The translations under genes were made by a program, and so were the position numbers. The notes beneath the pieces were generated by a model, which made no database searches, had not been told where the DNA came from, and saw nothing but the letters and a program-made list of their open reading frames with translations. This document shows, one piece after another, positions 33,307 to 43,784 of a stretch of DNA of 64,000 nucleotides. The DNA comes from Acanthococcus lagerstroemiae. Its lineage: Eukaryota; Arthropoda; Insecta; Hemiptera; Eriococcidae. Within the stretch, counting starts at the first letter, position 1. Each line of letters opens with the position of its first letter. The stretch is taken from assembly GCA_031841125.1 (NCBI GenBank), contig CM063106.1, forward strand, positions 36,018,001 through 36,082,000, written 5' to 3'.

Positions 33307-35499
33307 TATTATTAATATAATTTTGATAAACAATAAGAACAATAAATAAACATTGCGACCATTGCTTAAGGCTACACTATGTTTGCCTAAAAACATTAAA
33401 TATGGCTTCACGTTGTCCAGAAATAAAGAAGTATTAGGACGAATAAATAAGACTAACTTCTTCTGTTCCCCCCCCCCCCACCAAAAAAGTGTTGGATCCT
33501 AATAGCTTTCAAAGTTTTCAGTTTTTCATATACTGAGAACATAGGGGCTTGATGATGATTGAATACAAAATGGACTGGATTCCCGATATAGATTGACAGT
33601 TGTGTGAGGTCATTCCAAAAAAAAAAAAAAAAAAAAAAAAAAGGAAGTTTCTTTTTTTCTGCGTTTTACCACCGACATCAACAACCCGTTATATTATTTT
33701 CTTTTCAGTCGCTGTTGAATCATCTATAAGAAGAAATTTTCAAAACCATTAAAGCCGAGAAAGTTTCTTGTTTCTTGACAGCCAACATTTCATGTATTTT
33801 CCCATAAAAACGGAGTGGAAGAAGGGCGTCGTACGACGAGTTAGAACAGGAACCACCATTTCTGGATATAAGAATAATATCCGAGTACATTTGTCGATGC
33901 AGTTTAGTATCAGCCTTTCAGGTTATTATACCTTTCAACTTTTCCTTCTCCAATAAACGTTTTTACAATGACAGATCGCGCAATGACTTTCTCCAGCTGG
34001 AATAAGTAGGTATAGCTGTACACGCGAGTCATGTCCCAGTCTCACAAACTTTTATTTATTTACTCCCGAAACAGAATCCGGTTATTTTAGTTTCCTTTGC
34101 AAGTTTTTTCCTCTTTTTTTGCTTTTTTTTATAGTTTGCTTGGTACACTGTTCTCGCATTAATGATAAATGTATCCTGTCCCGTACAAAATTTTTCACTA
34201 TTTATCGTATCCTCGGTTTTCCAGCGCGACAGCAATCGTATACGTTTGTGCAGCGACTACAGTTCTCACGTTCTAATAACTGAGATTGCCCATATACAGT
34301 TTTGGGGTTTTTTCCTTCCTTTTTCCTCGTATTCTTTGCTAAACCAAAAAAAGCTCTCGAAAGTCGCTTTAGATTTTCGCGTTAGCACATTACTGGCGCG
34401 TTTGAAAATTCACGAAGTCATAATGGTAAAATTATACATCGCATTTTGCTGATTGTTGTAAACAATAAATTTAGAATTATTTACACGATAGCCGCACAAT
34501 AAATACCCTTTGCTAGGTTTTGTTGTAAAGTTATCTATACTTCATCGGGTGACCTGCAACGCTAACAGGAAATCCTAAATGTCCAAACGTGGCCACGGAA
34601 TGGACGCGACGTTTTCCTGGACAGCATCGCCGCTGTGCTAATAATAATTCGATAAATTAAATCCATCAGCTTTTAAAACACCCGGCTGTTTAAAATCCAC
34701 TCGACACGAAACAGCGGTATATAATCCGGTGCGATGATTCCCAGATGTATCCATACTTAGAGAGGATCCCGATATGATTTTGAAACAACGTAGATTATTC
34801 GAAAAAGCCTTTTATGTCGAGGGTAGCCCGAAAATGAGTATAACTTCGAGGCTAGAGCCGATAATTATGAAAATAAATAGACATTGTGGCGCAACTAGAA
34901 AACGGTTTATCAATTCCCATACTAGACACCTATTTTGGTTTTAGAAGTCGATTCATTTAGGCGCCTTTTGTTACCAGAAGGACTTCTCCCATTTACCATT
35001 TATTTTGGCTTATTCACTTTTGATTGTGTGAATACTTGGAAGCATTTACCAGTGCACCATTCCGTGCTTCCCTTCGATTACAGTCATATGTATGCTTCAT
35101 TTATACTGAATTGAAAACTTACTGCTACATGTACTAAAATGTAAAGTCTTTGACATGGTATGGTAAATTGTGGATTATAAGGTCTGTGGTGCGGTGTCGC
35201 AAAGATCAGTTTGGTATGCCTGCATTGCTACATACCCTAACAGGAGACTAAACACGCGTAATTCTTTGCTGTGGCAGACGGAATAAAAAATAGATTTTGG
35301 AGATTAGCTACACAAGATGTACGTGGGTAGTAGGGTGTGCCTAGTGATCAACTGTAATGGCAAAATTCTCCGTGTAGTCATTGGAACCTTTGCTTCCATT
35401 GATGTTCAGCGCACTGACTCGATAGTTATAAGAGCGGATAGTTAGTACCCACCCCCGAGAGATAAAGATACCTCTGGAGGCTTTCTTCCCTAGTAAGCA
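33307..35499. other. no gene recognised
   Basis: About 2.2 kb. Homopolymers: C9-10 near 33470 and a long A run at about 33617-33642. The 96-codon frame at 34162-34452 lacks motifs. No regulatory element can be supported. Confidence 0.5.
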
Positions 35500-35700
35500 A
35501 CATCTAACATGCAATCACAATGAGGAACGTAATTTTCATAAAAGGAAATATTTTGCTTTCTACTGTAAACTTCGTGATCAAAACTGGAAAGAATTATGTA
35601 CTTCAAACAGCGGATGTTGAATCGGCAGTGTGCAAGTTCGATAGCACTGTTCAATCAATATTACAAGACACAGTTCCCAAAAAACACAAACACTCTAAGG

Positions 35701-35991
35701 CAGAGTTTCTCAAAGTGGAGTCCGCAAGCAGTTTTTTAGGGGTCCGCGAAAAATATTCTAATCTAATTTTTTTTTATCACTCGCACCAAGAACGCCTATT
35801 TCTGAGAATGACAGTTTTGGTTCTTATTACGAAATGTGTACATGGCTAGCTCAATCCATGCCTATGAGCAGGGCAATATTCTTTGACGGGTGGCTACCCT
35901 GCGGCTATGAGTCACGTGAAATAAAGGGGTCCGCATTGACTACATAAATAATTACGGGGGTCCTCGAGTATATGAAGTTTGAGAACCCCTG
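35701..35991. mobile_element. hAT-like MITE inside the Jockey relic
   Basis: 291 bp. The ends CAGAGTTTCTCAAAGTGGAG and the complement of CAGGGGTTCTCAAACTTCA are classic hAT-type inverted termini. Flanks CTCTAAGG (35693-35700) and CGCTAAGG (35992-35999) are an 8-bp duplication with one mismatch. Skipping the element restores the LINE reading HKHSKDYPTWF. No transposase is encoded. Confidence 0.85.
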
Positions 35992-36501
35992 CGCTAAGGA
36001 TTATCCTACTTGGTTTACAAACGTGATGATTAGGAAAATTAAATATAAGGAGCGAATTCGAAAGAAACTAAAAAACATCCTAATGATACTGCTCTTCTAG
36101 AGCAGTACCGCAGGTTGCGTAAAGAAAGCAAACACCTTATTGCTATTGCCCGGCGAAATCACGAATCTGATCTTGAAAATAATGTATTACATAACCCCAA
36201 GCAATTCCGAAGATACGTAGCTTCCAAGAGAAATGGGTCGCCCGCTAAATTGTACTGGTGAATATCTCAATCTTCTAGTCGATGTTGAGCATATTAGCTT
36301 TGGTGATATCCGTGCAGTTCTTCAGAAAACTGCCCTCCAAGATGACCCTTGGTCCAGACGGAGTGCCTCTTTCCATCTATAAGGCCTGCAAAGAACTTCT
36401 GGCAATCCCACTCCACAACATCTTTATTTTGGTATTAAGCACATCAAACTACCCATCAGCCTAGAAAACAGCCAAAATTATGCCCACCCCGAAAGATAAT
36501 C

Positions 36502-37540
36502 CTTCTTCTTCTTCTTCTAGTGCCTTGCACTCCTAAGTGCGTCGGCGATCATCCGTCCCCCAACTTCATCTTATCCATCAGTTCACCGGCCTCCGCTAGT
36601 CTGAAGATGGTCTCCGCATCGCCGATTCCACACCACTGCCGTATGTTCCTTAGCCATGGGAACTGCTTCCGTCCGATTCCTCTCCTTCCATCTATCTTTC
36701 CGGTTATCATTAGCTTAGGTATTTCATATTTTTCTCCTCGGAGGATGTGCCCAAGATAGGCCACTTTTCTAGTTTTGATGATCTGTATTAGCTCTCTATC
36801 GACACCCGCGCGCCTGAGAACCTCCAAGTTCGTGATCTTTTCAGTCCATGAGACGCGTAGCATCCGTCGCAGAATCCACATTTCACAGGCCTCTAACCGG
36901 TTCAACGACTTCATCTTCAGCGACCATGACTCCACTCCGTACATCATCGTTGGCCATGCGTAGCATTTGACCATTCTCAATTTCAGGTCCATCGGGACGT
37001 CCCGGTTCGCCAAGTAAAGACGCAGTCTACCGAACGTGTTCTTCGCCTGTCCGAACCTAGCCTTGATTTCTTCGTCATCATCGCATTTTTCATTAAGCAT
37101 CGCGCCTAAGAACTTAAAGGAGGAGACTCTCTGAACCCGCTGATCGCCTACTCTTAGTTCAGCCTCCTCGCGCCTGTCTCTGCTAACGATCATGAAGTTT
37201 GTCTTTCTAACATTGATGACGAGGCCGTATCGCGTTCCCACCTCATTTAACTTGTCCAGAAGATGTTGAAGACTGTTTAGATTGTTGGCTATTATTGCAG
37301 TATCGTCCGCGTATCGTAAATTATTCACCAGCTTTCCATTAATTTTCAAGCCATGACTTTCTTCTTCTATGGCCATCCGAAAAACATGCTCAATGTAGAG
37401 ATTGAACAACATCGGCGACAATATGCACCCCTGACGTACACCTCTCTGAACCTGAAATTCGTCCGTCGATAGATCTCCGCTGATCCGCACCTCCGCAACC
37501 TGGCCCCAATATAGATTCCGTATAATTCTGACGTCTTTCT
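36502..37540 (-). mobile_element. RTE-like LINE (second subfamily) inserted in the Jockey relic
   Basis: Minus-strand element, 5'-truncated inside the RT, with a 3' end made of an AAG/TTC microsatellite (TTC repeats at about 36502-36518). It splits the Jockey RT between its TPK and SNEISKYRPI segments. The protein differs from the other RTE-like copies here: GVRQGCILSP rather than QGDPLSP. The 3' UTR is only about 45 bp. The exact 5' boundary lies between 37530 and 37545; no target duplication was resolved. Confidence 0.82.
36549..37490 (-). CDS. reverse transcriptase fragment, open for 313 codons
   Basis: Uninterrupted frame with RGVRQGCILSPMLFNLYIEH (16-35), NLRYADDTAIIANN (57-70; catalytic YADD 60-63), VSSFKFLGAMLN (a YLG-like region), and the post-RT signature TMMYGVESWSLKMKSLNRLE, KVAYLGHILRGEKYE and GRKQFPWLRNIRQW. 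In-frame coding continues upstream to about 37530 (VRIIRNLYWGQVAEV), so the listed ATG is internal. The 5' two-thirds of the element protein is missing, so it is inactive, but the lack of stops suggests a relatively recent insertion. Confidence 0.85.
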   Translation of the reverse strand: MRISGDLSTDEFQVQRGVRQGCILSPMLFNLYIEHVFRMAIEEESHGLKINGKLVNNLRYADDTAIIANNLNSLQHLLDKLNEVGTRYGLVINVRKTNFMIVSRDRREEAELRVGDQRVQRVSSFKFLGAMLNEKCDDDEEIKARFGQAKNTFGRLRLYLANRDVPMDLKLRMVKCYAWPTMMYGVESWSLKMKSLNRLEACEMWILRRMLRVSWTEKITNLEVLRRAGVDRELIQIIKTRKVAYLGHILRGEKYEIPKLMITGKIDGRRGIGRKQFPWLRNIRQWCGIGDAETIFRLAEAGELMDKMKLGDG

Positions 37541-38810
37541 CAGCAATGAAATTTCAAAATATCGGCCCATTGCCTCACTACCTACTGCAAGCAGAATTTT
37601 CGAAACTATTCTATACACCAAAATTTACAATCAAGTGAAACACCAACTCATAGATCAGCAAAACGGTTTTGTTACTGGAAAGTCAGTCGTTACCAACTTG
37701 ACTAAATTTGTTGGTTTTCTGGCTGCGGCCATTGACACTGGACTGCAGACAGATGTCGTTTATACGGACTTCCAGAAAGCTTTCGACAGAGCTGATCACC
37801 AGAGTTTGCTCTCGAAACTAGAGAGAGTAGGATTCTCTGGGGGCCTGACACGGCTTGTAGGCTCATATCTTCAAGATTGGATCCAGTTTGCTTAGTTTGC
37901 AGGGGAGTTTGTCTGGAGTGCCACAAGGATCCCACCATATGGGCCTCTCCTATTTAACATTTTTGCCAACGACATTCGGGAAATGGTCAAAGAGTCTGAG
38001 GTTCTTCTGTATGCCGATGGTCTCAAAATATTTAAAGCCATTCAATCCCCGAAGGACGCTACTTTACTCCAAAACTATCTAGATGCTCTGGTGTCATTGT
38101 GTGACTACAACAACTTCCAACTAAATCTAATGAAATGTGTTCAAATTATGTACACCAGAAAGAAAAACCCACTAAGATTTAATTATTTCCTAAAAACTCA
38201 GAAACTCGAGGTGGTAACCGAAATTAAGGACCTAGGTGTAACCATCGACTCTGCTCTAACGTTTGCGTCTCATATGTTATCTCAGTTCGTAATAAAGCAA
38301 AATCTATGCTGGATCTTATATTCCGTTTTTCATATTCTTTCTCACGCTTTGAAACCCTCTTAACTCTGTACTATATACGCGTTAGTACGTTCTCAGTTGG
38401 AATTTGCGTCACCTGTCTGGTACCCTGCTCAACAGTGCGTCAGTCGGTCTTTGGAGCAAGTGCAAAAACGGCTTCTCCGCTTTCTGCATTTTAAAACGTT
38501 CGAATACTACCTCCATGATATGTCTTATAACGAACGTCTTGCTGGATTTGAGCTCCAATCTGTAGCAACTCACAGAGATATTGCTTCAATTCGATACATC
38601 CATGATCTTCTAAGCAACCACCAATTCTGTATCGGAACAGATCAAACGGGGGGAAAAACTGTCGCTCGAAAAGGCAATTGGCTTTATTTTTTGCCCGGAC
38701 TTTCAGCGCATTTGCGCGTTTACCTGAAATTTTTGCACTCCCTTTTCATTCGAACCAAAATACATTTAGGCTTGTGTCGTGTGGTAAATTTCGTTCAACA
38801 GATTGAGTGA
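37541..38810 (+). pseudogene. Jockey-type reverse transcriptase, broken
   Basis: Segments in order: SNEISKYRPIASLPTASRIF, QLIDQQNGFVTGKSVVTNLT, DVVYTDFQKAFDRADHQSLL (first catalytic Asp), a stop at 37893, a frame-broken SGVPQGS-like stretch (37918), VLLYADGLKIF (38003), where the usual YADD has its second Asp changed to Gly, then LEVVTEIKDLGVTIDSALTF, another break near 38290, LEFASPVWYPAQQ (38400) and RFLHFKTFEYYLHDMSYNER. At least three frame or stop lesions and an altered catalytic box make it dead. Confidence 0.82.
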
Positions 38811-38815
38811 TTCGG

Positions 38816-39144
38816 TTCTTCCAACTCCCCCTCGAATGGGTATCTCGTTCACCCATCAGTCGATTTAATTTATCGTCCGCTCGAGGCGAACCAAATGAGA
38901 AAAAATGTACCTTTTTGGAGCATCAATCATGATGGCCGCTTTTTCACCTCCTTAATTACGCGGCTTTATTTAATCTTTTTTCCTCTGATATAGTCTACCG
39001 ATCGATGCTGAGCACGCATTTTCAATATTTACCCAAAATCTTGAAATGCTGCTAACTAGTCTCCATCGGTAAATATTGTTGCAAGTTGTTAATATGAAGT
39101 GATGTGAATTAATATGTGTGCCCTTCACTTCGCACCGACATACA
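38816..39144. other. no gene recognised
   Basis: Spacer between the Jockey relic and the next TIR element. No motif seen. Confidence 0.5.
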
Positions 39145-39379
39145 TACAGGGTGTTTCACAAAAATCTGTTCCCTCTTTTTTTTTATCGCGTGAAGTCGAA
39201 TCTTCACGGGATACAAATTAATCTCTAGATGACAAGGTTTAGTTTCTTCTTAGTCAAGAAATTTTAACCTTGATAGGGGGATCGAAAGCGGGTTTTTCTT
39301 TGTAAAAGAGTTGTTGATTCCGAATATCTCGTTATATTTCCCATTTGGCTCCGATTTTAGACTACAAAATCAACAGTTA

Positions 39380-39680
39380 CACCTAAAAAAGTTAGAAGCT
39401 TTTATTTTTTAAATTCTGATTTAATTGGATTTATTTTCCTAAAAATTATTAACAGTAATTTTTTATAATTAAATAAATTTAAGATTTTATTATCAATTTA
39501 TTAATTCGAAATTAATTAATTTAAATTTTTAATATTTATATAAAGATTTATAGCAAGTAAATTATTTGAAAATATTTTTTGTTAAATTATTCATTGAATA
39601 TTTATATTTTTGATTTCAAAAATTGAAGAAAAAGTAATTAACGAGCAAAATTGAGTTGATTTGGAAAAATATGAAAGTAC
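39380..39680. other. extremely AT-rich tract
   Basis: Roughly 85-90% A+T over 300 bp. Composition recalls mitochondrial DNA, but no conserved mitochondrial protein or rRNA signature could be read, so it is left unassigned. Confidence 0.5.
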
Positions 39681-39829
39681 GATTTTTTGGATGTTAGAAT
39701 AATCACGTATCACATTATATTTATTCATCAGTTGGCCACATTTGGAGCCTGGAGTCGTAATTCATAATGAAAATTGACGAATACTACGTAATTTGGAGAT
39801 CATTTAAAAGTTCGCATCAAAATCTTCCC

Positions 39830-40880
39830 AATCTGTTGGTGGGTTAAACAAGGGGATTCGCTTACTCCAGCATTATTCAACATGGTACTTCAACTAGTAT
39901 TTTGAAAAATTAACTGGTCAGAAAAGGGACTTAAGATTCATGGAAGATGGATAAACAATTTAAGATTCGCGGACAATATATTCAGTTCTAAAATTGGTAG
40001 TAGTTTAAAGGAAGTGAAATGGCTGAAGAGCTGAGAAGGATATCCTGGAAAGTAGGACTTACAATGAATATGTCAAAAATTAAACTGATGGCTAAGATGA
40101 AGAATATTAAATAAATTTGGATAGAAATTTGTTGAATAGAAGACATCTTAGAATACAAATACTTAAGCAGGTTAGTGTCCTTTGAAAATCATCAGAAAAA
40201 AGAAATACGTACACGTATAGCATAGGAAGGAAAGCTTTCTGCTTTTTAAAACTGATACTAAATGGGAAAATGAAACTGAAAACAAAAATTAGTATTCTAG
40301 ATAGCTGTGTAATGTCGGTGCTATTCTACGAAGCACAGACGTGAGCCTTGACCAACAAACAACTGAAACAAATTAAAAATTCTTAGTATGCATGTTAAGA
40401 ATCATTTTGTGAATCAAAAGGAGAGACAGAGTCAGGAAACCAGCAATCAACGCAGCGACAATAGCAATGGACATTGCCTATGTGATGAAAAAACTGAAAT
40501 ATAAATACGCACAACATCGATGATAGAGGGGCGTATGGCGATGCACGCATGTCAAATTGGCCCCGAGACACCGCACCCCCTATCCTGGAAACGCCCCGAA
40601 TGGGCCTGCGTCGCCGCACGACATATGATTAAGAATAACTATGAAAAATGGAACAAAACAACAACAGAATGGATCTCGTATGGTAGGAAACGAAAAAGGA
40701 GGAGGCCAGCGTTGAAATGGGTTGACGAAGTAATAAGTTCAGTAAGGGTACAATGGGCAAGCAACGTCCAAAACCGAAACGCATGGTAAATGGTGACGGA
40801 ATGTCAAGTGCTAAGAAGGGCAGATAAGGCTAAGCGGCTCATCTCCCTTATCAGATTTGTGTAAAATAAATAAAAATAAA
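39830..40880 (+). mobile_element. RTE-like LINE relic with a nested insertion
   Basis: Plus strand. A WVKQGDSLTPALFNMVLQ segment at 39842, INNLRFADN near 39950 and KYKYAQH at 40498, then a 90-bp insert, then KNNYEKWNKTTTEW, RKRRRPALKWVDEV and an AATAAAAATAAAATAG tail at about 40867. Many stops. The RT box has FADN in place of FADD. Matches the C-terminal half of the LINE at 27258-29757. Confidence 0.75.
40525..40614 (-). mobile_element. 90-bp 3'-end insertion of an R1-like LINE
   Basis: Shares GTATGGCGATGCACGCATG and CCGAGACACCGCACCCCC with the 3' ends of the R1-like copies at 2525 and 23190, in the same orientation. Flanked by an imperfect direct repeat, CGCACAACATCGATGAT (40508-40524) and CGCACGACATATGAT (40615-40629). 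It splits the RTE-like LINE between KYKYAQH and KNNYEKW. Essentially only the very end of the LINE transcript was copied. Confidence 0.7.
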
Positions 40881-40979
40881 ATAGAGTAAAATCATAAGTT
40901 ACTGAAAAATTAGACTTACCCTACCTTCTTTGCCACATTTATAGGTCTAATGAAAACTTCTGATGAGTACAACTGAATT

Positions 40980-41009
40980 CTTTTTTTTTTTTTTTTTTTT
41001 CTTTTTTTT
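40980..41009. repeat. poly(T) tract, interrupted by one C
   Basis: Homopolymer-rich run on the plus strand, with no adjoining retroposed body recognised. Confidence 0.85.
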
Positions 41010-41069
41010 TTAATCAGCATATTTAAAATATGTTTGAAAAACTGGGTTCTATGAAGTTCAACACCTATA

Positions 41070-41400
41070 TCTCAGGCCCTAATTATCGCACAGTGCCGGT
41101 TAAGGTCTTAAAACACTCGGTGAATTAAGCTCCTTATGAATCTTTTTTGATCACTTAAATCCGTCCTGTCTGAGGAGAGTTATGAGGTAACAACCAACTC
41201 AACCTCACTACTCACACGTATTTCTTCCACTCATTTGTCCATTACTCACGAACTACTTGACCTACAACGTTCATCTCAGTCTAAGAACACTCAATGAAGC
41301 AACCTCTTTCATATGCTTTTTTGATCGCTCAAATCCGTTCCATACACAAATAAAATACTGCATTCTGATTGGCTTTCAGCATTAGCCAATTAAATGAGGA
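41070..41400 (+). repeat. diverged direct repeat, ~2 units
   Basis: AAACACTCGGTGAATTAAGC...CTTTTTTGATCACTTAAATC near 41111 is echoed by AACACTCAATGAAGCAACC...CTTTTTTGATCGCTCAAATC near 41285, about 175 bp apart. Non-coding. Confidence 0.5.
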
Positions 41401-41589
41401 CACTGTGCCTATATAAAGTACTCCTCATCAGCTCTTCAATTAGTGGTGATCCGACTGTGCTTCTTAGTCACTTCTCTCTGCGCAACTATATTCTGCAGCC
41501 GTGTTATTGCTGCGCAACTGCAGTCTGCAGCGCCTTGTTAATTCCATGGAAATTTTTAATACTGAGGATGGTTGAAAGAAGTACGATAC

Positions 41590-41860
41590 ATGGTCAGTCG
41601 GGTCAGTCATTCAGTCAGTCAGTCGGCCAGTCAGCCACAGTCAGTCAGAAACGTAACGCGCAAAATGTACCGTTTTTTCCTTTTGGGTGCCGAAGTAAAG
41701 ACATGAAAATGTCAATAAGAAAAAGGTCAGCCAGGCAGCTAGCTAGCCAGCCAGCCTAGTCAGCCCGTAACGCGATTTTCGTAACGCTATCTTCGTCATA
41801 CTCCAAAGTAACGCTTCTTCCTGTTGTGTGCCAAAATAAAAACATGAAAATGTCAAAAAA
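41590..41860 (+). repeat. TCAG/CCAG short tandem repeats and a 130-bp direct repeat
   Basis: GTCAGTCAGTCAG-type runs at 41594-41650 and GCCAGCCAG-type runs at 41728-41765. Each is followed by a related block ending in GTGCCGAAGTAAAGACATG... (41688) and GTGCCAAAATAAAAACATG... (41829), both then ATGAAAATGTCAA. So one unit of about 140 bp is duplicated. Confidence 0.6.
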
Positions 41861-42186
41861 TCAAATATGTCTTATTAGCTAACTGTACGTAAAATAATAC
41901 CATATTAATAAATTTTTGAAAAAAATACTGACATTTCGTAATGTTTTAATTTTTTCGAATCATGAAAATAACTTCAACATTTGCAGACATCCCCTGCGTC
42001 ACCTTATCGAGGTAGTTTCACAACATCGAGCCTAGACGAGATAGAGGTGGCGAGCCTTATTTTTGCACCCGACCTTATAAGGCATTTTATTTAGACCTCG
42101 TAACTTAAAGACCCATTCGTGTTCCGTGAAAATTAAACTTCGGGATCAAAAGAAAAGAGCGGTACCAATTTGTGAAAAACCCTGTA

Positions 42187-42894
42187 TACCTAGGATCTGT
42201 TTCGTTACTCGTTAACAAATTTTGCGAATTGAGTTACCGTTGGTCTTGGTGTACTCATGAAATGGATGCGCTTTATTAGAGCTGAAAGAAAATCAAACGG
42301 GTGTCAATTAGGCGACAGTTTCAACCGCAGCAACTACAAAATATACCGACTCGTATACATCTAAATTTGTGCGATTCCAACACTTCGAAAATGTGTTAAC
42401 GAATTTGCGTTGACGAAACCGCTACTGCGGCGTATTTTGTCATCCATTGCTGGAAACCATTATGAGGTAACACGCGAACATGTCCTTTTCCTTTTACATT
42501 ATTAATACTCTGTTGTTGTCGACTGCGTACGACGGTTGGTAAATGCTACAGCCTGGCTCTGCCAACTGCCAATGAATTCACGCGAGAAACGAGTATCGGT
42601 GGTTTAGCTCAAATAACTGTATAAATAGTACAGAAGCGTCGACTAGTCGACCCTCGCCTACACCTATGCGTAGGTTACTCAATTTCTCGCCAATATTTGC
42701 CATAAGCATCTTTGGTAACTATCCAGGTGTCGCATTTTATGGCCACCTGTGTGTGTCACAATATGCGTTGCCTACAGCAGACTGGGTCAGGATGCTCCTG
42801 GTCGCATCAAGAGAGTATAAATAAAGGCACTTTCCCCTCCATAGGCTTGGAAACGGGATGATGGGAAGGGCAAGTGCCCCTAGATATCAGAGGT
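42187..42894. other. no gene recognised
   Basis: Mixed sequence without a recognisable gene or repeat. Confidence 0.5.
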
Positions 42895-43740
42895 TCAAAC
42901 AACTAAAAGATTTATAATGGGGAGGAGACAGGGCAACCTAAATGAAGACTGGACAACCCATAAAAACAGTCCTCGAAAATTGTTTTGTGCTTGTTGCACC
43001 GAGAGGCTGGACGCTGCCACTCTTTGAACTACATACCTACGCAAAATGGTCCGGTGAATGGTGGAAGTGACGAGTGATATATGGGAGCTGTGTAGCTTGC
43101 TGTGCTGCTTGATCAACTGCCTCATTTCCAGTGATACCAATATGGCTTGGGATCCAGATGAGTTCAATACTCTTGGTGGTGAAGGAAATGAGATGGAGAA
43201 TGAGATGGATGCGTTGGACGAGAGCGTGCGTTGAAAGGCGATCAGAAATATATCTTAAGGAAGAAAGTGAATCTGAGAGGATCAGATAGTGGGTGCAGAT
43301 GGGTGGGTTTTCAAGCGAGGAGATCGTGACTAGGCACTGTAGAATAGCATGGAATTCGGTTGTGTAGATGGAAGCTGTGTTTTTAAGTCGGAAGAAGTGT
43401 AGTAGACTATCAATGGAATAGGCGTAAGCGGTGCCTCGGTTGTACTTTGAACCATCAGTGAAGCGTAGGATACGGTCAAGAAAGTAATCCAGAATTTCTT
43501 GCAAATGTGTTTGATAAACTTGGGGGGGGGGGGGTTAGATTTTTTAGGGAATTTTGTTAGTTCAAAATTGCATGGGGCGAGGGTTCAACAACCAGGGTAG
43601 GGGTGATGTATGGAATGTTGGTAGTGAATTGTATATAGGAAAAGGTACGGGACAATGTCCCATCAAAATGTGAACGGAAGTGCAGTGAGGATAAAGAAAC
43701 AATTTTCTAGTTCGAACTACAGATTATAACTTTAGCGGTG
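42895..43740 (-). mobile_element. LINE fragment with RNase H domain
   Basis: Minus-strand end of a LINE whose ORF2 carried a C-terminal RNase H, as in I-, LOA- and some R1/Jockey-type elements. The RNase H is open (43504-43037). Upstream (to about 43730) a broken frame includes FDGTLSRTFSYIQF, and downstream WQRPASRCNKHK-like codons resemble the usual post-RNase H tail. A G12 homopolymer at about 43523 coincides with a frame break. MITE copy 4 begins 45 bp beyond. Confidence 0.72.
43037..43504 (-). pseudogene. RNase H domain of a LINE
   Basis: 155 codons. All four RNase HI acidic positions are recognisable: RFTDGSK (D17), TTEFHAI (E50), ILSDSLSSL (D78) and GITGNEAVDQAA (D131), along with ELIWIPSHIGITGNE, typical of retroelement RNase H. 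This domain would degrade the RNA strand after reverse transcription. The frame is open, but the enclosing element lacks an RT, and the ATG is internal. It is a fragment, not a cellular RNase H. Confidence 0.85.
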
Positions 43741-43784
43741 TACCAGCCTAACAGAGACATGTATCAGTGCTTTGAACACATATG

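Larger units (their letters stand above)
35500..38815 (+). mobile_element. Jockey-type LINE relic carrying two nested insertions
   Basis: Plus-strand LINE whose parts resume after each insertion. Left: a region ending SILQDTVPKKHKHSK (35695), then, after a hAT MITE, DYPTWFTNVMIRKIKYKERI (36000), a broken KESKHLIAIARRNHESDLEN and a KMTLGPDGVPLSIYK RT motif (36335), ending at a KTAKIMPTPK stretch (36480). Right: SNEISKYRPIASLP (about 37545) onward. PDGVP, KYRPI, DFQKAFDR and a YADG box identify an RT of the Jockey/R1 type. The 5' limit is approximate. Joining the flanks of each insertion restores continuous homology, so the insertions are younger than the LINE. Confidence 0.8.
39147..42184. mobile_element. 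3.0-kb TIR element with TA duplication (composite)
   Basis: The left end CAGGGTGTTTCACAAAAATC is matched by the complement of the right end, CAGGGTTTTTCACAAATTGG. Inverted similarity continues with gaps for at least 60 bp (CTCTTTT runs, then GAAG..GAAT.TTCACGG) and weakly to about 110 bp. TA borders both ends (39145-39146, 42185-42186). The interior contains AT-rich DNA, a LINE relic (39830-40880) with a nested 90-bp insert, and a TCAG-type repeat. No transposase was recognised. A Tc1/mariner-type superfamily is suggested by the TA, but CAGGGTGTTTCA-type ends are common in insects, so a chance pairing of two partial copies is possible. Confidence 0.5.

Noticed and set aside
39400..39610. second mitochondrial insertion
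   Set aside because: Only the extreme AT content suggests it; no conserved mitochondrial gene segment could be read in any frame.
43037..43504. cellular RNase H1 gene
   Set aside because: Motif spacing and flanking broken LINE codons indicate the RNase H of a non-LTR retrotransposon; there is no RNA-binding N-terminal domain.
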